Assembly (NCBI RefSeq): GCF_014635825.1
Contig: NZ_BMDO01000005.1
Span: 124,001-188,000, forward strand
DNA: 64,000 bases
Direction of reading: 5' to 3'
Origin: Mucilaginibacter galii
Lineage (GTDB): Bacteria; Bacteroidota; Bacteroidia; Sphingobacteriales; Sphingobacteriaceae
Numbering within the stretch: the first letter of the stretch is position 1; the number at the start of each line of letters is the position of its first letter. Shown piece by piece: positions 55,792 through 63,585 of the stretch. Under the pieces are notes generated by a model, which searched no databases, was not told the origin of the DNA, and was given only the letters and a program-made list of their open reading frames with translations. The translations under genes and the position numbers were made by a program.

Positions 55792-58383
55792 GTGAAAAAA
55801 GTAACAGTATTAACCTTTAATTACAAGAAAGCTCTAACATTACTTTTTCTTCTTTTCATCACATTATCTATTAGTAAGGCCCAACAAAATCCCAATTTAG
55901 CAGGTAAGGTTATCGATTTTGAAACCCGGAACAAGGTTCCAAACGCAGTATTAGAAGTTTACCAAGGAAAGAATCTTTTATTTAGTGTTATTACAAACTT
56001 AGATGGCTCATTTGTTATTCCATCAAAATTTTGGAATGAAAACAGCATGTTGAAGGTCACAGGTATAAACTATTATGACCTGATCATTCCTGTTAAGGAT
56101 TTTAAATTTAATAAAGAGGAGGGCGTTCGCCTATTAGGCGACATTGAAATAAAGCCAAAACCCATCAATTTAAAGGAGGTTTTGGTTAAAGCACGTAAAC
56201 GTTACAGAGATACTACTGTTATTCCAATGTCCGATCAAGTATTTGAAAGGTCGGTAATGATTGATGACATATTTGCGCAAAAAGGGTTGTATAAAGGCAG
56301 TAATGGCCAATTATATTATAAAGGGAAGCTCGTATCAGAGATAGTTGTTAATGGCAGCGAATTTTTTGGGAAAAACAACTTGAAAGTTTATGATAAGATA
56401 CCGGCATTAATACTTGATAATATTGAAGTTACAGAAACCAATATTGATAGTATTACGAATACGACGCTATTGTCTCCTGAAATCAAGGTTAATCTGAAAA
56501 TCAAGGAAAAGTATAACAAAGGGAAATTTGGAAGCATTACGAATGGCTTAGGGACCAAAAAGAGGCATATGTATAACTTTGATATTTATACATATAGAAA
56601 ACAGCAACAAATATCATTAGTAGGAAGTGCCAATAATATAGGTATACAAGAGAGTTTAGGAGAGCCTACGCTTGGATTTTCCGCTGGCGGAAATAATTCA
56701 ACTAACAAATATTTACTTTTTACATACAGAAATGTATTAAGTAAAAAGATAGATGTAAATTTTCAGAGTAAAGTAAGTCAGGAAAACAGAGATTTTTTTT
56801 ATGAGTCAGAGCGTACAGAAAAAATAATAAATCAGGTATCGACAACCCGTAGTTCTTCATTAAACAAACTTCTGAAAATTGATAATATTGAACTAAAGCT
56901 TAATTACAGGCTAGATTCATTGAACTCAATATTATATAGTACAAATTTCAATTATTCTAATAATAATCTTTTTGATAGCCTATCTTATTATATACAGTCA
57001 GTACAATCAACTAAGCAATCACTTGTTTTAAAAGAAAGGGATTCTTATAATAGACTAATATCATCTCATTTAGTTTTCAATAAAAGATTTTATAAAGCAG
57101 GACGATTATTGCAGGCTACTTTCGATAATGACTTAATCCATTATGGGGTAGGTGAGGTATCAAGCAATTCAGAAACCCAAAATAACAGTTTAATTAATGG
57201 TAGCAACTACGCTGAAAAAAAGGGTTATAGCATAGTAAGCTCGTTTACAGAACCGCTGAATGAGGATAGCTTTATGAAGTTTAACGGATTCTATAAAAAA
57301 GATGTTTTGTATTACTCGTCTAACACTGGAACAAGTTCGAATTCGCAGATTCCTACTACTATACAAAGACTAACTAATAATTACTTACAATTAGGCTTTG
57401 ATCTGCAAAAAACTTTTCATAAAACATCATTTGATGGAATTGTTAATGCAATTTCTCTTAGTCGGAACATTAACTACCAAAATCGTCCGAGATTGCTAAA
57501 TCTGGATATCAACCTTAAGTTTGATTATCGAAAAAATTCAAATAGAAATTTTTCTTTACTTTATAATTTGAAGCCTAATTACCCCAATATTAACCAGCTG
57601 ACAAATATTAATACATCATATGATTTAATTTCGAGAATTAGTGGTAATATTGAATTGAAACCTGAATCCCAGCATCGTTTGAGTTTCAATTATAATTATT
57701 CTAAATCTGATTCATTAAAAATTTCCTTTTCTACAGAAATAAATTACTATACTTCACGTTTCGGATTTAACTCTATTATTATGCCGAATGAGGTTCAACG
57801 TATTATTATTGACAATGTTGGCCATGCCAAAGCTGGCAATATAATGATGCTTGTAGTTAAAACTTTTCCTAAAATTGGCTCGTTCAATTACAACATTAAC
57901 TTTAATTATAATGAATTGCCTAATGTAGTTAATATGGCAAGGCAACAAACCAACGGTGCAACTTTAACTCAAACAATATCAACTACACGTAGCATAAAAT
58001 CAAATAAATTCATCGTATCTCCTTCATTAACTTTTGCATATAGCCGGTACATTTATAATAATTCGGTACAATCGTCAGTCAATTTTAGCTATAGTGATAA
58101 GTATTCAATTAATTTAGCAAACTTCGAAGTTGGAATATTTCCATTTGTAAATGTGATAGGCGGCATAAGCAACAAAAATCTTACCTGGGCTGTAAGTTCA
58201 GAAATAAGAAAAAAGATTTTGAAAAAATATGGCGTTGTTTGGTTTAAAGCAAATGATATATTTAATTCCTTTAACTATCAATTTAATAATTTCGGGCCAT
58301 CTTTTACTCAAACAGTTAGATATTCTAATTTAAGTACTTACTTTCTTTTAGGATTAAGTTATAAGTTAAATAATATTAAGTAA
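55792..58383 (+). CDS. Outer-membrane beta-barrel protein with carboxypeptidase-regulatory-like domain (TonB-receptor-like)
   Basis: 863 residues from a GTG start (there is no upstream ATG in frame near the signal peptide); signal ALTLLFLLFITLSISKAQQ. An N-terminal CarboxypepD_reg-like Ig domain (LAGKVIDFETRNKVPNAVLE) is followed by a degenerate plug region: LYYKGKLVSEIVVNGSEFFG, then KIPALILDNIEVTE and VNLKIKEKYNKGKFGS. After that comes a long series of alternating, Asn/Ser/Tyr-rich barrel strands ending FLLGLSYKLNN. This is the outer-membrane beta-barrel family related to TonB-dependent receptors, but I see no TonB box. The gene is markedly AT-rich. It is followed 70 bases later by a DUF5977 secreted protein, which may be its partner. 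Confidence 0.75.
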   Translation: MKKVTVLTFNYKKALTLLFLLFITLSISKAQQNPNLAGKVIDFETRNKVPNAVLEVYQGKNLLFSVITNLDGSFVIPSKFWNENSMLKVTGINYYDLIIPVKDFKFNKEEGVRLLGDIEIKPKPINLKEVLVKARKRYRDTTVIPMSDQVFERSVMIDDIFAQKGLYKGSNGQLYYKGKLVSEIVVNGSEFFGKNNLKVYDKIPALILDNIEVTETNIDSITNTTLLSPEIKVNLKIKEKYNKGKFGSITNGLGTKKRHMYNFDIYTYRKQQQISLVGSANNIGIQESLGEPTLGFSAGGNNSTNKYLLFTYRNVLSKKIDVNFQSKVSQENRDFFYESERTEKIINQVSTTRSSSLNKLLKIDNIELKLNYRLDSLNSILYSTNFNYSNNNLFDSLSYYIQSVQSTKQSLVLKERDSYNRLISSHLVFNKRFYKAGRLLQATFDNDLIHYGVGEVSSNSETQNNSLINGSNYAEKKGYSIVSSFTEPLNEDSFMKFNGFYKKDVLYYSSNTGTSSNSQIPTTIQRLTNNYLQLGFDLQKTFHKTSFDGIVNAISLSRNINYQNRPRLLNLDINLKFDYRKNSNRNFSLLYNLKPNYPNINQLTNINTSYDLISRISGNIELKPESQHRLSFNYNYSKSDSLKISFSTEINYYTSRFGFNSIIMPNEVQRIIIDNVGHAKAGNIMMLVVKTFPKIGSFNYNINFNYNELPNVVNMARQQTNGATLTQTISTTRSIKSNKFIVSPSLTFAYSRYIYNNSVQSSVNFSYSDKYSINLANFEVGIFPFVNVIGGISNKNLTWAVSSEIRKKILKKYGVVWFKANDIFNSFNYQFNNFGPSFTQTVRYSNLSTYFLLGLSYKLNNIK

Positions 58384-58453
58384 TATTATCATAAGGGCTT
58401 GTATCCCAATTTTTTTTTATAGACATTTATAGTCAAATAAAAAAATTAAACCT

Positions 58454-59887
58454 ATGAAAAAAATCTTATTACTTTTTAGTTTAATCCTAATTGCTTTAAC
58501 AAGCTTTTCACAAATTACGCTAACTCCAAGCAAAAGTACAGTTGCTTCGGGAGAAGAATTTACTGTTAATGCAAGCGGAGAAAATATTACTGCATTCATT
58601 GGATCCTTAAATCCTAATTTTTTACGCCCAATAGAAGTTAGTCCCAAGCCTGCTGAAGGAGAAATTGACGGAGGGCCATTTACTGATGTTAAGAACTATA
58701 ATGGTTCTAATATTTTGCAAACGTCTTTTAAGTGTAAACTTACAAATGGTACTCAACTAACAGATGGTACAGTGAAATTTTATGTCAGCTGTAATATTAA
58801 TTCTTTAACAGGACTTTCTCCTGTAACTCTAAACATCCCTGTAATAGTGATTGTAGAACATGCATTGATTGGTAATGAGGCCAAATCCGGCACATACTAC
58901 AAAAGTTGTGGCTCAGGATATGGATCAGAACCATATACTTACACTGTACCAGCTAATAAATACAAAGAGAAGACTTTAGCCGAAGCTAATGCAAAGGCAG
59001 ATGCCGATTTAGCGGCTAACGGACAAACCTTAGCTAATGCTAATCGTACTTGCAAGCTTTTATATTATAGCGATGCAATGTCTGGTACCTTTACTAAAAA
59101 CAACTGCCCTTCCACGTATGAACCTGGTCCGGCTGTTACGTTTTCCATTCCTGCACGAGCGAAGACTTCTTTCAATTCTGTAGCTGAAGCAAATGTATTT
59201 GCCACTCAATATTTAAATGTAGAGGGTCAAAACTATGCAAATAGCAACACCGAATGTATTGAGATAAGGAACGGCTATTTAACTACAAAAAGAAACAGTG
59301 CCTGCGATGCCACCGGAGAGGTAACAGCACCAATTTTTTTACATAACCCCGACCTTTCTACCATACCAGCAGGCGCAGGAGCATCTACCGGAATAATTGC
59401 TTACACTGCATCTACGGGAACTACAAAGGCTGCTTCTGGCTACTACAAGGGCCTGTATTCTCCAACAACTGATGGAAATTATGATAGAATATATTTTATA
59501 GATTTTAACGGAGAAATTACAGGATATACACTGTGTCAAAAACCCACTACACCAACTAATCCGGTTGGTGATGCAATTACTGTTACTTGCGGAAGGGGTT
59601 TTTCTTCACCTGGACAACCACAGGTAACTTCAATTACGTTAAAGGCTAAAACAGCTTACTCAGTTGATGTAGAAATAACAGGAGGCGTAATATTTTATAA
59701 TTCGCAATCTGGTGTTATAGGTTCCGCATCGTTTACTGCAATTTTACCAGCGGGGCAAACCTTAGCAACTGAAGCTATTAATTTCACTTTTCCAAGTGGA
59801 GGGAAGTATAGGCTAACCAATGTAACTGCAAATCCTACAATGGATGGTACAAGATCAATAGTTATTAATGCGGTTTCAACTTTTTAA
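58454..59887 (+). CDS. Secreted protein with DUF5977 repeats
   Basis: 477 residues with signal peptide (KKILLLFSLILIALTSFSQ). After an Ig-like N-terminal region, two DUF5977-type repeats of about 65 residues are visible. The first runs from SGTYYKSCGSGYGSEPYTYT through AKADADLAANGQTLANANRT and Cys; the second from SGTFTKNNCPSTYEPGPAVT through ATQYLNVEGQNYANSNTEC. Each has paired cysteines and a closing NGQ.xAN..C motif. The C-terminal ~100 residues are a beta domain (FTAILPAGQTLATEAINFTF) with no type IX sorting signature that I can identify. The function is unknown; such repeats occur in large surface proteins of this phylum. AT-rich like the preceding barrel gene. Confidence 0.72.
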   Translation: MKKILLLFSLILIALTSFSQITLTPSKSTVASGEEFTVNASGENITAFIGSLNPNFLRPIEVSPKPAEGEIDGGPFTDVKNYNGSNILQTSFKCKLTNGTQLTDGTVKFYVSCNINSLTGLSPVTLNIPVIVIVEHALIGNEAKSGTYYKSCGSGYGSEPYTYTVPANKYKEKTLAEANAKADADLAANGQTLANANRTCKLLYYSDAMSGTFTKNNCPSTYEPGPAVTFSIPARAKTSFNSVAEANVFATQYLNVEGQNYANSNTECIEIRNGYLTTKRNSACDATGEVTAPIFLHNPDLSTIPAGAGASTGIIAYTASTGTTKAASGYYKGLYSPTTDGNYDRIYFIDFNGEITGYTLCQKPTTPTNPVGDAITVTCGRGFSSPGQPQVTSITLKAKTAYSVDVEITGGVIFYNSQSGVIGSASFTAILPAGQTLATEAINFTFPSGGKYRLTNVTANPTMDGTRSIVINAVSTF

Positions 59888-59906
59888 AGTTAGTTCACAT
59901 ATTTGG

Positions 59907-59939
59907 AAAGAGACTGTGATTTTACCACAGTCTCTTTTT
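59907..59939 (+). terminator. Rho-independent terminator after the DUF5977 gene
   Basis: AAAGAGACTGTG (59907-59918) pairs perfectly with CACAGTCTCTTT (59926-59937), 7-base loop, T run at the end. Textbook form, 20 bases after the stop. Confidence 0.88.
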
Positions 59940-60016
59940 GTTTAAGATAATTTAGCTCACTACAAGAATACATATAGCATTTCAGCCTGTGGTCGGTGTT
60001 ATCACCGCACCACTAA

Positions 60017-60553
60017 CTACTCCGCCTTCTCCACCCGTAACCCCACATCGCTTACCGCCCTGAGCGGATTATCGCGCATGTTTTGTTCAATTTCGAAGTG
60101 GTATTTGCCTTTGGCGGAGAAATGGTAATTGGTTTTGAAGGATACCTGGTAGCTGTACATACTGCCCGAGCCTTTACCCAACCATTCGCCGGTGGGCGAG
60201 GCCAGTTTAATTTCGTAACGGGTAGCGGTGGTTTTTTTGAAGGCGCCGCCGCTTTGGTATACCAGCACAAACATGTTGGAGTATTTATAATTGGCCGTAA
60301 CCCGTACATTTAAGTACAGGTTATAGCCAACGGATGGATCCTGAATATCCACATTGTATTTTACCTTGTTGCCGTAACTCCAGTTATGGTTTACGATAGA
60401 CGTGTTTTCGTCTATAATACGGTTAGGGTCGGTACAGCCGGTTAACAGCGCAAAAGCTGTAATAGCAAGTATCAACCAGGCTTTATGGGTAGCAGTTCTT
60501 ATACCGATAAACAGACTGCCCATGCTATAACGTTTCTTATTAGAGTTATCCAT
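60017..60553 (-). CDS. gldH: Gliding motility lipoprotein GldH
   Basis: About 178 residues from the ATG at 60553; an ATG at 60571 lies at the edge of the inverted repeat and is less likely. Lipoprotein signal AWLILAITAFALLTGCTDPN (lipobox LTGC), then the GldH core: NHNWSYGNKVKYNVDIQDPS, YNLYLNVRVTANYKYSNMFV, EWLGKGSGSMYSYQVSFKTN and YHFEIEQNMRDNPLRAVSDVGLRVEK. GldH is a periplasm-facing lipoprotein required for gliding and type IX secretion in Flavobacterium. It follows ricT by about 170 bases on the same strand, a gene order common in the phylum. Confidence 0.92.
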   Translation of the reverse strand: MDNSNKKRYSMGSLFIGIRTATHKAWLILAITAFALLTGCTDPNRIIDENTSIVNHNWSYGNKVKYNVDIQDPSVGYNLYLNVRVTANYKYSNMFVLVYQSGGAFKKTTATRYEIKLASPTGEWLGKGSGSMYSYQVSFKTNYHFSAKGKYHFEIEQNMRDNPLRAVSDVGLRVEKAE

Positions 60554-60571
60554 GCCAAATAAAATCTCCAA

Positions 60572-60635
60572 TGTCAGTCTGAGCTTGTCGAAGACTTGTA
60601 CGCTTTACTAAGTCTTCGACAAGCTCAGACTGACA
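60572..60635. repeat. REP-like perfect 26-bp inverted repeat between ricT and gldH
   Basis: The 26 bases at 60572-60597 (core GTCAGTCTGAGCTTGTCGAA) are perfectly complementary to 60610-60635 around a 12-base loop. The core resembles a family of dispersed palindromes (with CTTCGACAAGCTCAG) that I recall from many genomes, including Bacteroidota. It lies in the ricT-gldH gap, 18 bases upstream of the gldH ATG, and would form a very stable RNA hairpin. Confidence 0.8.
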
Positions 60636-60720
60636 GCTTATATAATATTTATATTCCACCCTGAAGTTTCCTGAAAATTCGAAACGTAAGGGCAAATTAT
60701 ATCCAAACAGCTTTTTAACT

Positions 60721-62298
60721 TCATGCCTGCGGGGCTGGTGGTTGCTGGTTATTGTTTGGGTTATTAGGGTTATTGCCGCGGTTACGGTTGCCACGGTGCC
60801 TTCGGTTGTTATTGCGTTTAACCGGGGCATCGCCACCTTCTGTTCCTGTACTGCCATCGGCCGGCGGCGCTGCGTTCAATCCTTCAGGTGCATCGGTTCC
60901 CGGTGCCGGTTTAGGGCGGGGCGGGTTATTTTGCTTAGGCCTGTTTTGCTGCGGAGGTTTGTTTTCGCCCCTACTGGTACTGTCGCCTTCGGTACGCTGC
61001 TGACCAGGTTGTTGTGGTCTGCGTTCGCCACGCACGGGGCGCTCGGTGCCTTCTGGGCGTTGCTGGCCTGGTTGCTGTGGTTTGCGTTCGCCACGGTCGG
61101 TACGTTCGCCATCGGCGCGTTGCTGCGGTTGCTGGCCAGTGCCCGGCTTTTTATTGCGGTTACGGTCGTTACGGTTATTATCGTTGCGGTTATTGCGGTT
61201 ACGGCTGCGGTCGTCAAGGCGGGTTAAGCTATCCTGACCAACCACGTTTTCGTAATCAAGTTTCTTAGTTTCCGGTGTTGTTATTTCGGCCGCTTCGCCC
61301 AAATCTTCAGGCAAGATGCCCTCCTTATTCATGCGCTGAATTTCCTTCACACGGGTAATTTCAATCGGGATCCAGTTTTCGGCACCGGGGTAGCTAAACC
61401 ACATCAGGCGTTTAAATATGTCGGTTTTTTGCAAACGGGCATCGCCTTTTTGGGTACGCAGATAGTTCACATTATCGGGGATGTGTTTTAACGCATCCAT
61501 GTAACCATCCAGCTCGTAGTTTAAGCAGCATTTGAGTTTACCGCATTGTCCGGCCAGTTTCAGCGTGTTTAACGACAGGTTTTGGTAGCGTGCCGCCGAG
61601 GTAGAAACCGTTTTAAAATCGGTTAACCAGGTAGAGCAGCACAACTCGCGACCGCATGAACCTATACCACCTAAACGGCTGGCTTCTTGGCGCATGCCTA
61701 TCTGCCGCATTTCGATACGGATACGGAAAGATTCGGCCATTTTCTTGATCAGTTCCCTGAAATCAACCCGGCCTTCGGCCGTGTAATAGAAGGTAGCCTT
61801 AGTTTTATCGCCCTGGTAATCTACATCACTTATCTTCATGGATAAGTTGAGGTCTAAAGCCAGCGTGCGGGCCTTGTGCATGGTTTCCCATTCCAGTCCC
61901 TTGGCCAGTTTCCACTTATCCACATCGGCCACAGAAGCCCGGCGGTAGATTTTCTTGGTTACATCGGCCTCTTTAACATGGCGTTTAACCATTTGAGTAC
62001 GCACCAGTTCGCCCGTGAGCGATACGTGGCCAATGTCGTACCCGCCGGTGGTGGTTTCTACCGCTACCAGTTCCCCATTTTCGAGGTATATATTGTCAAC
62101 GTTAAGGTAAAAATCCTTACGCGATCCTTTAAATTTTATTTCGACAACCTGGAAAGGCTTATAATTCGACGGCATATCCATATGCGACAGCCAATCGTAT
62201 ACATCCAGCTTGCTGCAGCCATTGGTCATACATGCACCATTACTATTGCAGCCTGCGGGTGTACATCCGCCCCCGGTTGAGCAACTTCCACATCCCAT
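60721..62298 (-). CDS. ricT: RicT-like PSP1-domain protein with Cys-rich head and Arg/Pro/Gln-rich tail
   Basis: 525 residues. The N-terminus MGCGSCSTGGGCTPAGCNSN has cysteines at 3, 6, 12, 17, 23 and 28. The PSP1/YaaT core (about 40-330) contains MHKARTLALDLNLSMKISDVDY, TFYYTAEGRVDFRELIKKMA, GIGSCGRELCCSTWLTDF and GQCGKLKCCLNYELDGYMD, whose cysteines ligate an Fe-S cluster in Bacillus RicT. The last ~155 residues are low complexity: an RN-rich segment, then GERKPQQPGQQRPEG-type repeats, then a P/N/Q-rich end. In Bacillus the Ric complex controls RNA maturation; here the role is inferred. It starts 8 bases after the holB stop (operon). Confidence 0.88.
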   Translation of the reverse strand: MGCGSCSTGGGCTPAGCNSNGACMTNGCSKLDVYDWLSHMDMPSNYKPFQVVEIKFKGSRKDFYLNVDNIYLENGELVAVETTTGGYDIGHVSLTGELVRTQMVKRHVKEADVTKKIYRRASVADVDKWKLAKGLEWETMHKARTLALDLNLSMKISDVDYQGDKTKATFYYTAEGRVDFRELIKKMAESFRIRIEMRQIGMRQEASRLGGIGSCGRELCCSTWLTDFKTVSTSAARYQNLSLNTLKLAGQCGKLKCCLNYELDGYMDALKHIPDNVNYLRTQKGDARLQKTDIFKRLMWFSYPGAENWIPIEITRVKEIQRMNKEGILPEDLGEAAEITTPETKKLDYENVVGQDSLTRLDDRSRNRNNRNDNNRNDRNRNKKPGTGQQPQQRADGERTDRGERKPQQPGQQRPEGTERPVRGERRPQQPGQQRTEGDSTSRGENKPPQQNRPKQNNPPRPKPAPGTDAPEGLNAAPPADGSTGTEGGDAPVKRNNNRRHRGNRNRGNNPNNPNNNQQPPAPQA

Positions 62299-62306
62299 AA
62301 TTCAGT

Positions 62307-63446
62307 TTATATATATTGATTCCCTTTCGGGATTATTTTAAAGTGTAATATTTTAATAATCTGCAAAGATACATCTAAAAACAAAATTTTAGGGTTTGCA
62401 TTTCGTTCCACCGCGTAATGCGCTTTTTCAAGCACTTCGCTTATAGCTTCGGCCATATCCAGCGTCATTACGGCGGCCATTTTTTGTGCCGTTTCTTTTT
62501 CGGCAGCGGGCAGGTGCACCAAATTGGCGGCACCGCTCATCATTAAACAGCACTCGCGTATATAGCTTATGCCGTAGCGGATGAAGTTCTTTTGTCCCTC
62601 GCGGCCTGCTTTGGCAATAGCCTCTACAAACTTCATCATTTCCAGCCCTTTGTTGCCGTAGCATTTGCGAAGCCAGTCTAAAAAAGCTTCGTGGTAGCTC
62701 TTAGTTTCCTGGTGAAGCATGCCTAAAGCTTCGCTCAGGTTGCCGTTGCTCAGGTAAGCCGCTTCTTCGGCCGTTTGCGCAGGTACCCCTTTTTCATTGA
62801 TCAGAAAGCTCCGCACCTCGTTATAAGGCAGCGCCGGTATTTTAACCAGCTGCGTACGCGATAAAATCGTATTCAGGATCTGATCCTGGTTTTGAGCCAC
62901 CAGCAAGAACACGGTATTGGGCTGCGGCTCTTCAATAATTTTGAGCAGCGTATTGCCTTCCTTGTCCAGGTACTCGGGCAGCCAGAGTATTAACATTTTA
63001 TAAGCCGATTCGAACGGTTTCAAGCTTAATTTTTTTAGGATCTGATGACACTCGGCTATATTAATGTTGGCCTGTTTATTATCGGCCTGCAGGTAACCTC
63101 GCCATGTGTCCAGGCTCAAATAGGGGTTGGCCAGCAGGGCTTCGCGCCATTGTTCTATGAAGCTTAGGGCTGTGTCGTTTTTGTCTGATGCAAAGAAAGG
63201 GTAGGAAAAATGCAGATCGGGGTGAACGTATTTTTCATACTTACGGCATGAGGAACATACCCCGCAAGAATCGTAGGGTTGCTTATCCTCACACGATAAA
63301 TATTGCGCATATGCCACTGCCAACGCCAAACTACCCGACCCCTCAGGGCCTAAAAACAACTGGGCATGACTTACCCTGTTCTCCTTTACGGTGTTTAATA
63401 AACGTTGCTTTACAGCCTGTTGCCCTACTATTTCTTTAAACTGCAT
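62307..63446 (-). CDS. holB: DNA polymerase III delta-prime subunit
   Basis: 379 residues. The AAA+ clamp-loader fold is clear: FKEIVGQQAVKQRLLNTVKE, LFLGPEGSGSLALAVAYAQYL, zinc-binding cysteines 52, 61, 64 and 67 (LSCEDKQPYDSCGVCSSCRK), SAYKMLILWLPEYLDKEGNT, LLKIIEEPQPNTVFLLVA and ILSRTQLVKIPAL. The degenerate Walker A and lack of an arginine-finger SRC motif (SRTQ here) fit delta-prime rather than gamma/tau. First gene of the leftward holB-ricT-gldH group, divergent from ruvX. Confidence 0.92.
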   Translation of the reverse strand: MQFKEIVGQQAVKQRLLNTVKENRVSHAQLFLGPEGSGSLALAVAYAQYLSCEDKQPYDSCGVCSSCRKYEKYVHPDLHFSYPFFASDKNDTALSFIEQWREALLANPYLSLDTWRGYLQADNKQANINIAECHQILKKLSLKPFESAYKMLILWLPEYLDKEGNTLLKIIEEPQPNTVFLLVAQNQDQILNTILSRTQLVKIPALPYNEVRSFLINEKGVPAQTAEEAAYLSNGNLSEALGMLHQETKSYHEAFLDWLRKCYGNKGLEMMKFVEAIAKAGREGQKNFIRYGISYIRECCLMMSGAANLVHLPAAEKETAQKMAAVMTLDMAEAISEVLEKAHYAVERNANPKILFLDVSLQIIKILHFKIIPKGNQYI

Positions 63447-63476
63447 TGGTGCAAGATAGGAAATTTTTAGTTGTGG

Positions 63477-63582
63477 GGTGCGGGGTTTTTAGTTGCGGGG
63501 TCTTCCTATTGATTATATGATAAATGAGTAACTTTGTGGTTGAATTTTGCCCCTCGCAACCGGCAACCCCAAACCCCGCACC
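63477..63582. repeat. Dyad of G-rich/C-rich 12-mers in the holB-ruvX intergenic region
   Basis: GGTGCGGGGTTT (63477-63488) is inverted as AAACCCCGCACC (63571-63582). Additional related blocks lie inside (TTGCGGGGT near 63493, CCCCTCGCAACCGGCAACCCC near 63550), so the whole 140-base divergent region is built from inverted G-rich motifs. A possible regulatory dyad or decayed repeat. Confidence 0.55.
63509..63536 (+). promoter_or_regulatory. Candidate promoter for ruvX
   Basis: TTG at 63509-63511, 17-base spacer, TAACTTTG at 63529-63536 (matches TAnnTTTG), 49 bases before the ruvX ATG. Confidence 0.55.
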
Positions 63583-63585
63583 TCA

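Noticed and set aside
60742-61227. Long rightward frame (161 codons) over the ricT tail, with several others overlapping it
   Set aside because: The tail of ricT is low complexity, which removes stop codons in other frames; the resulting Val/Arg/Ala-rich text is not protein-like.
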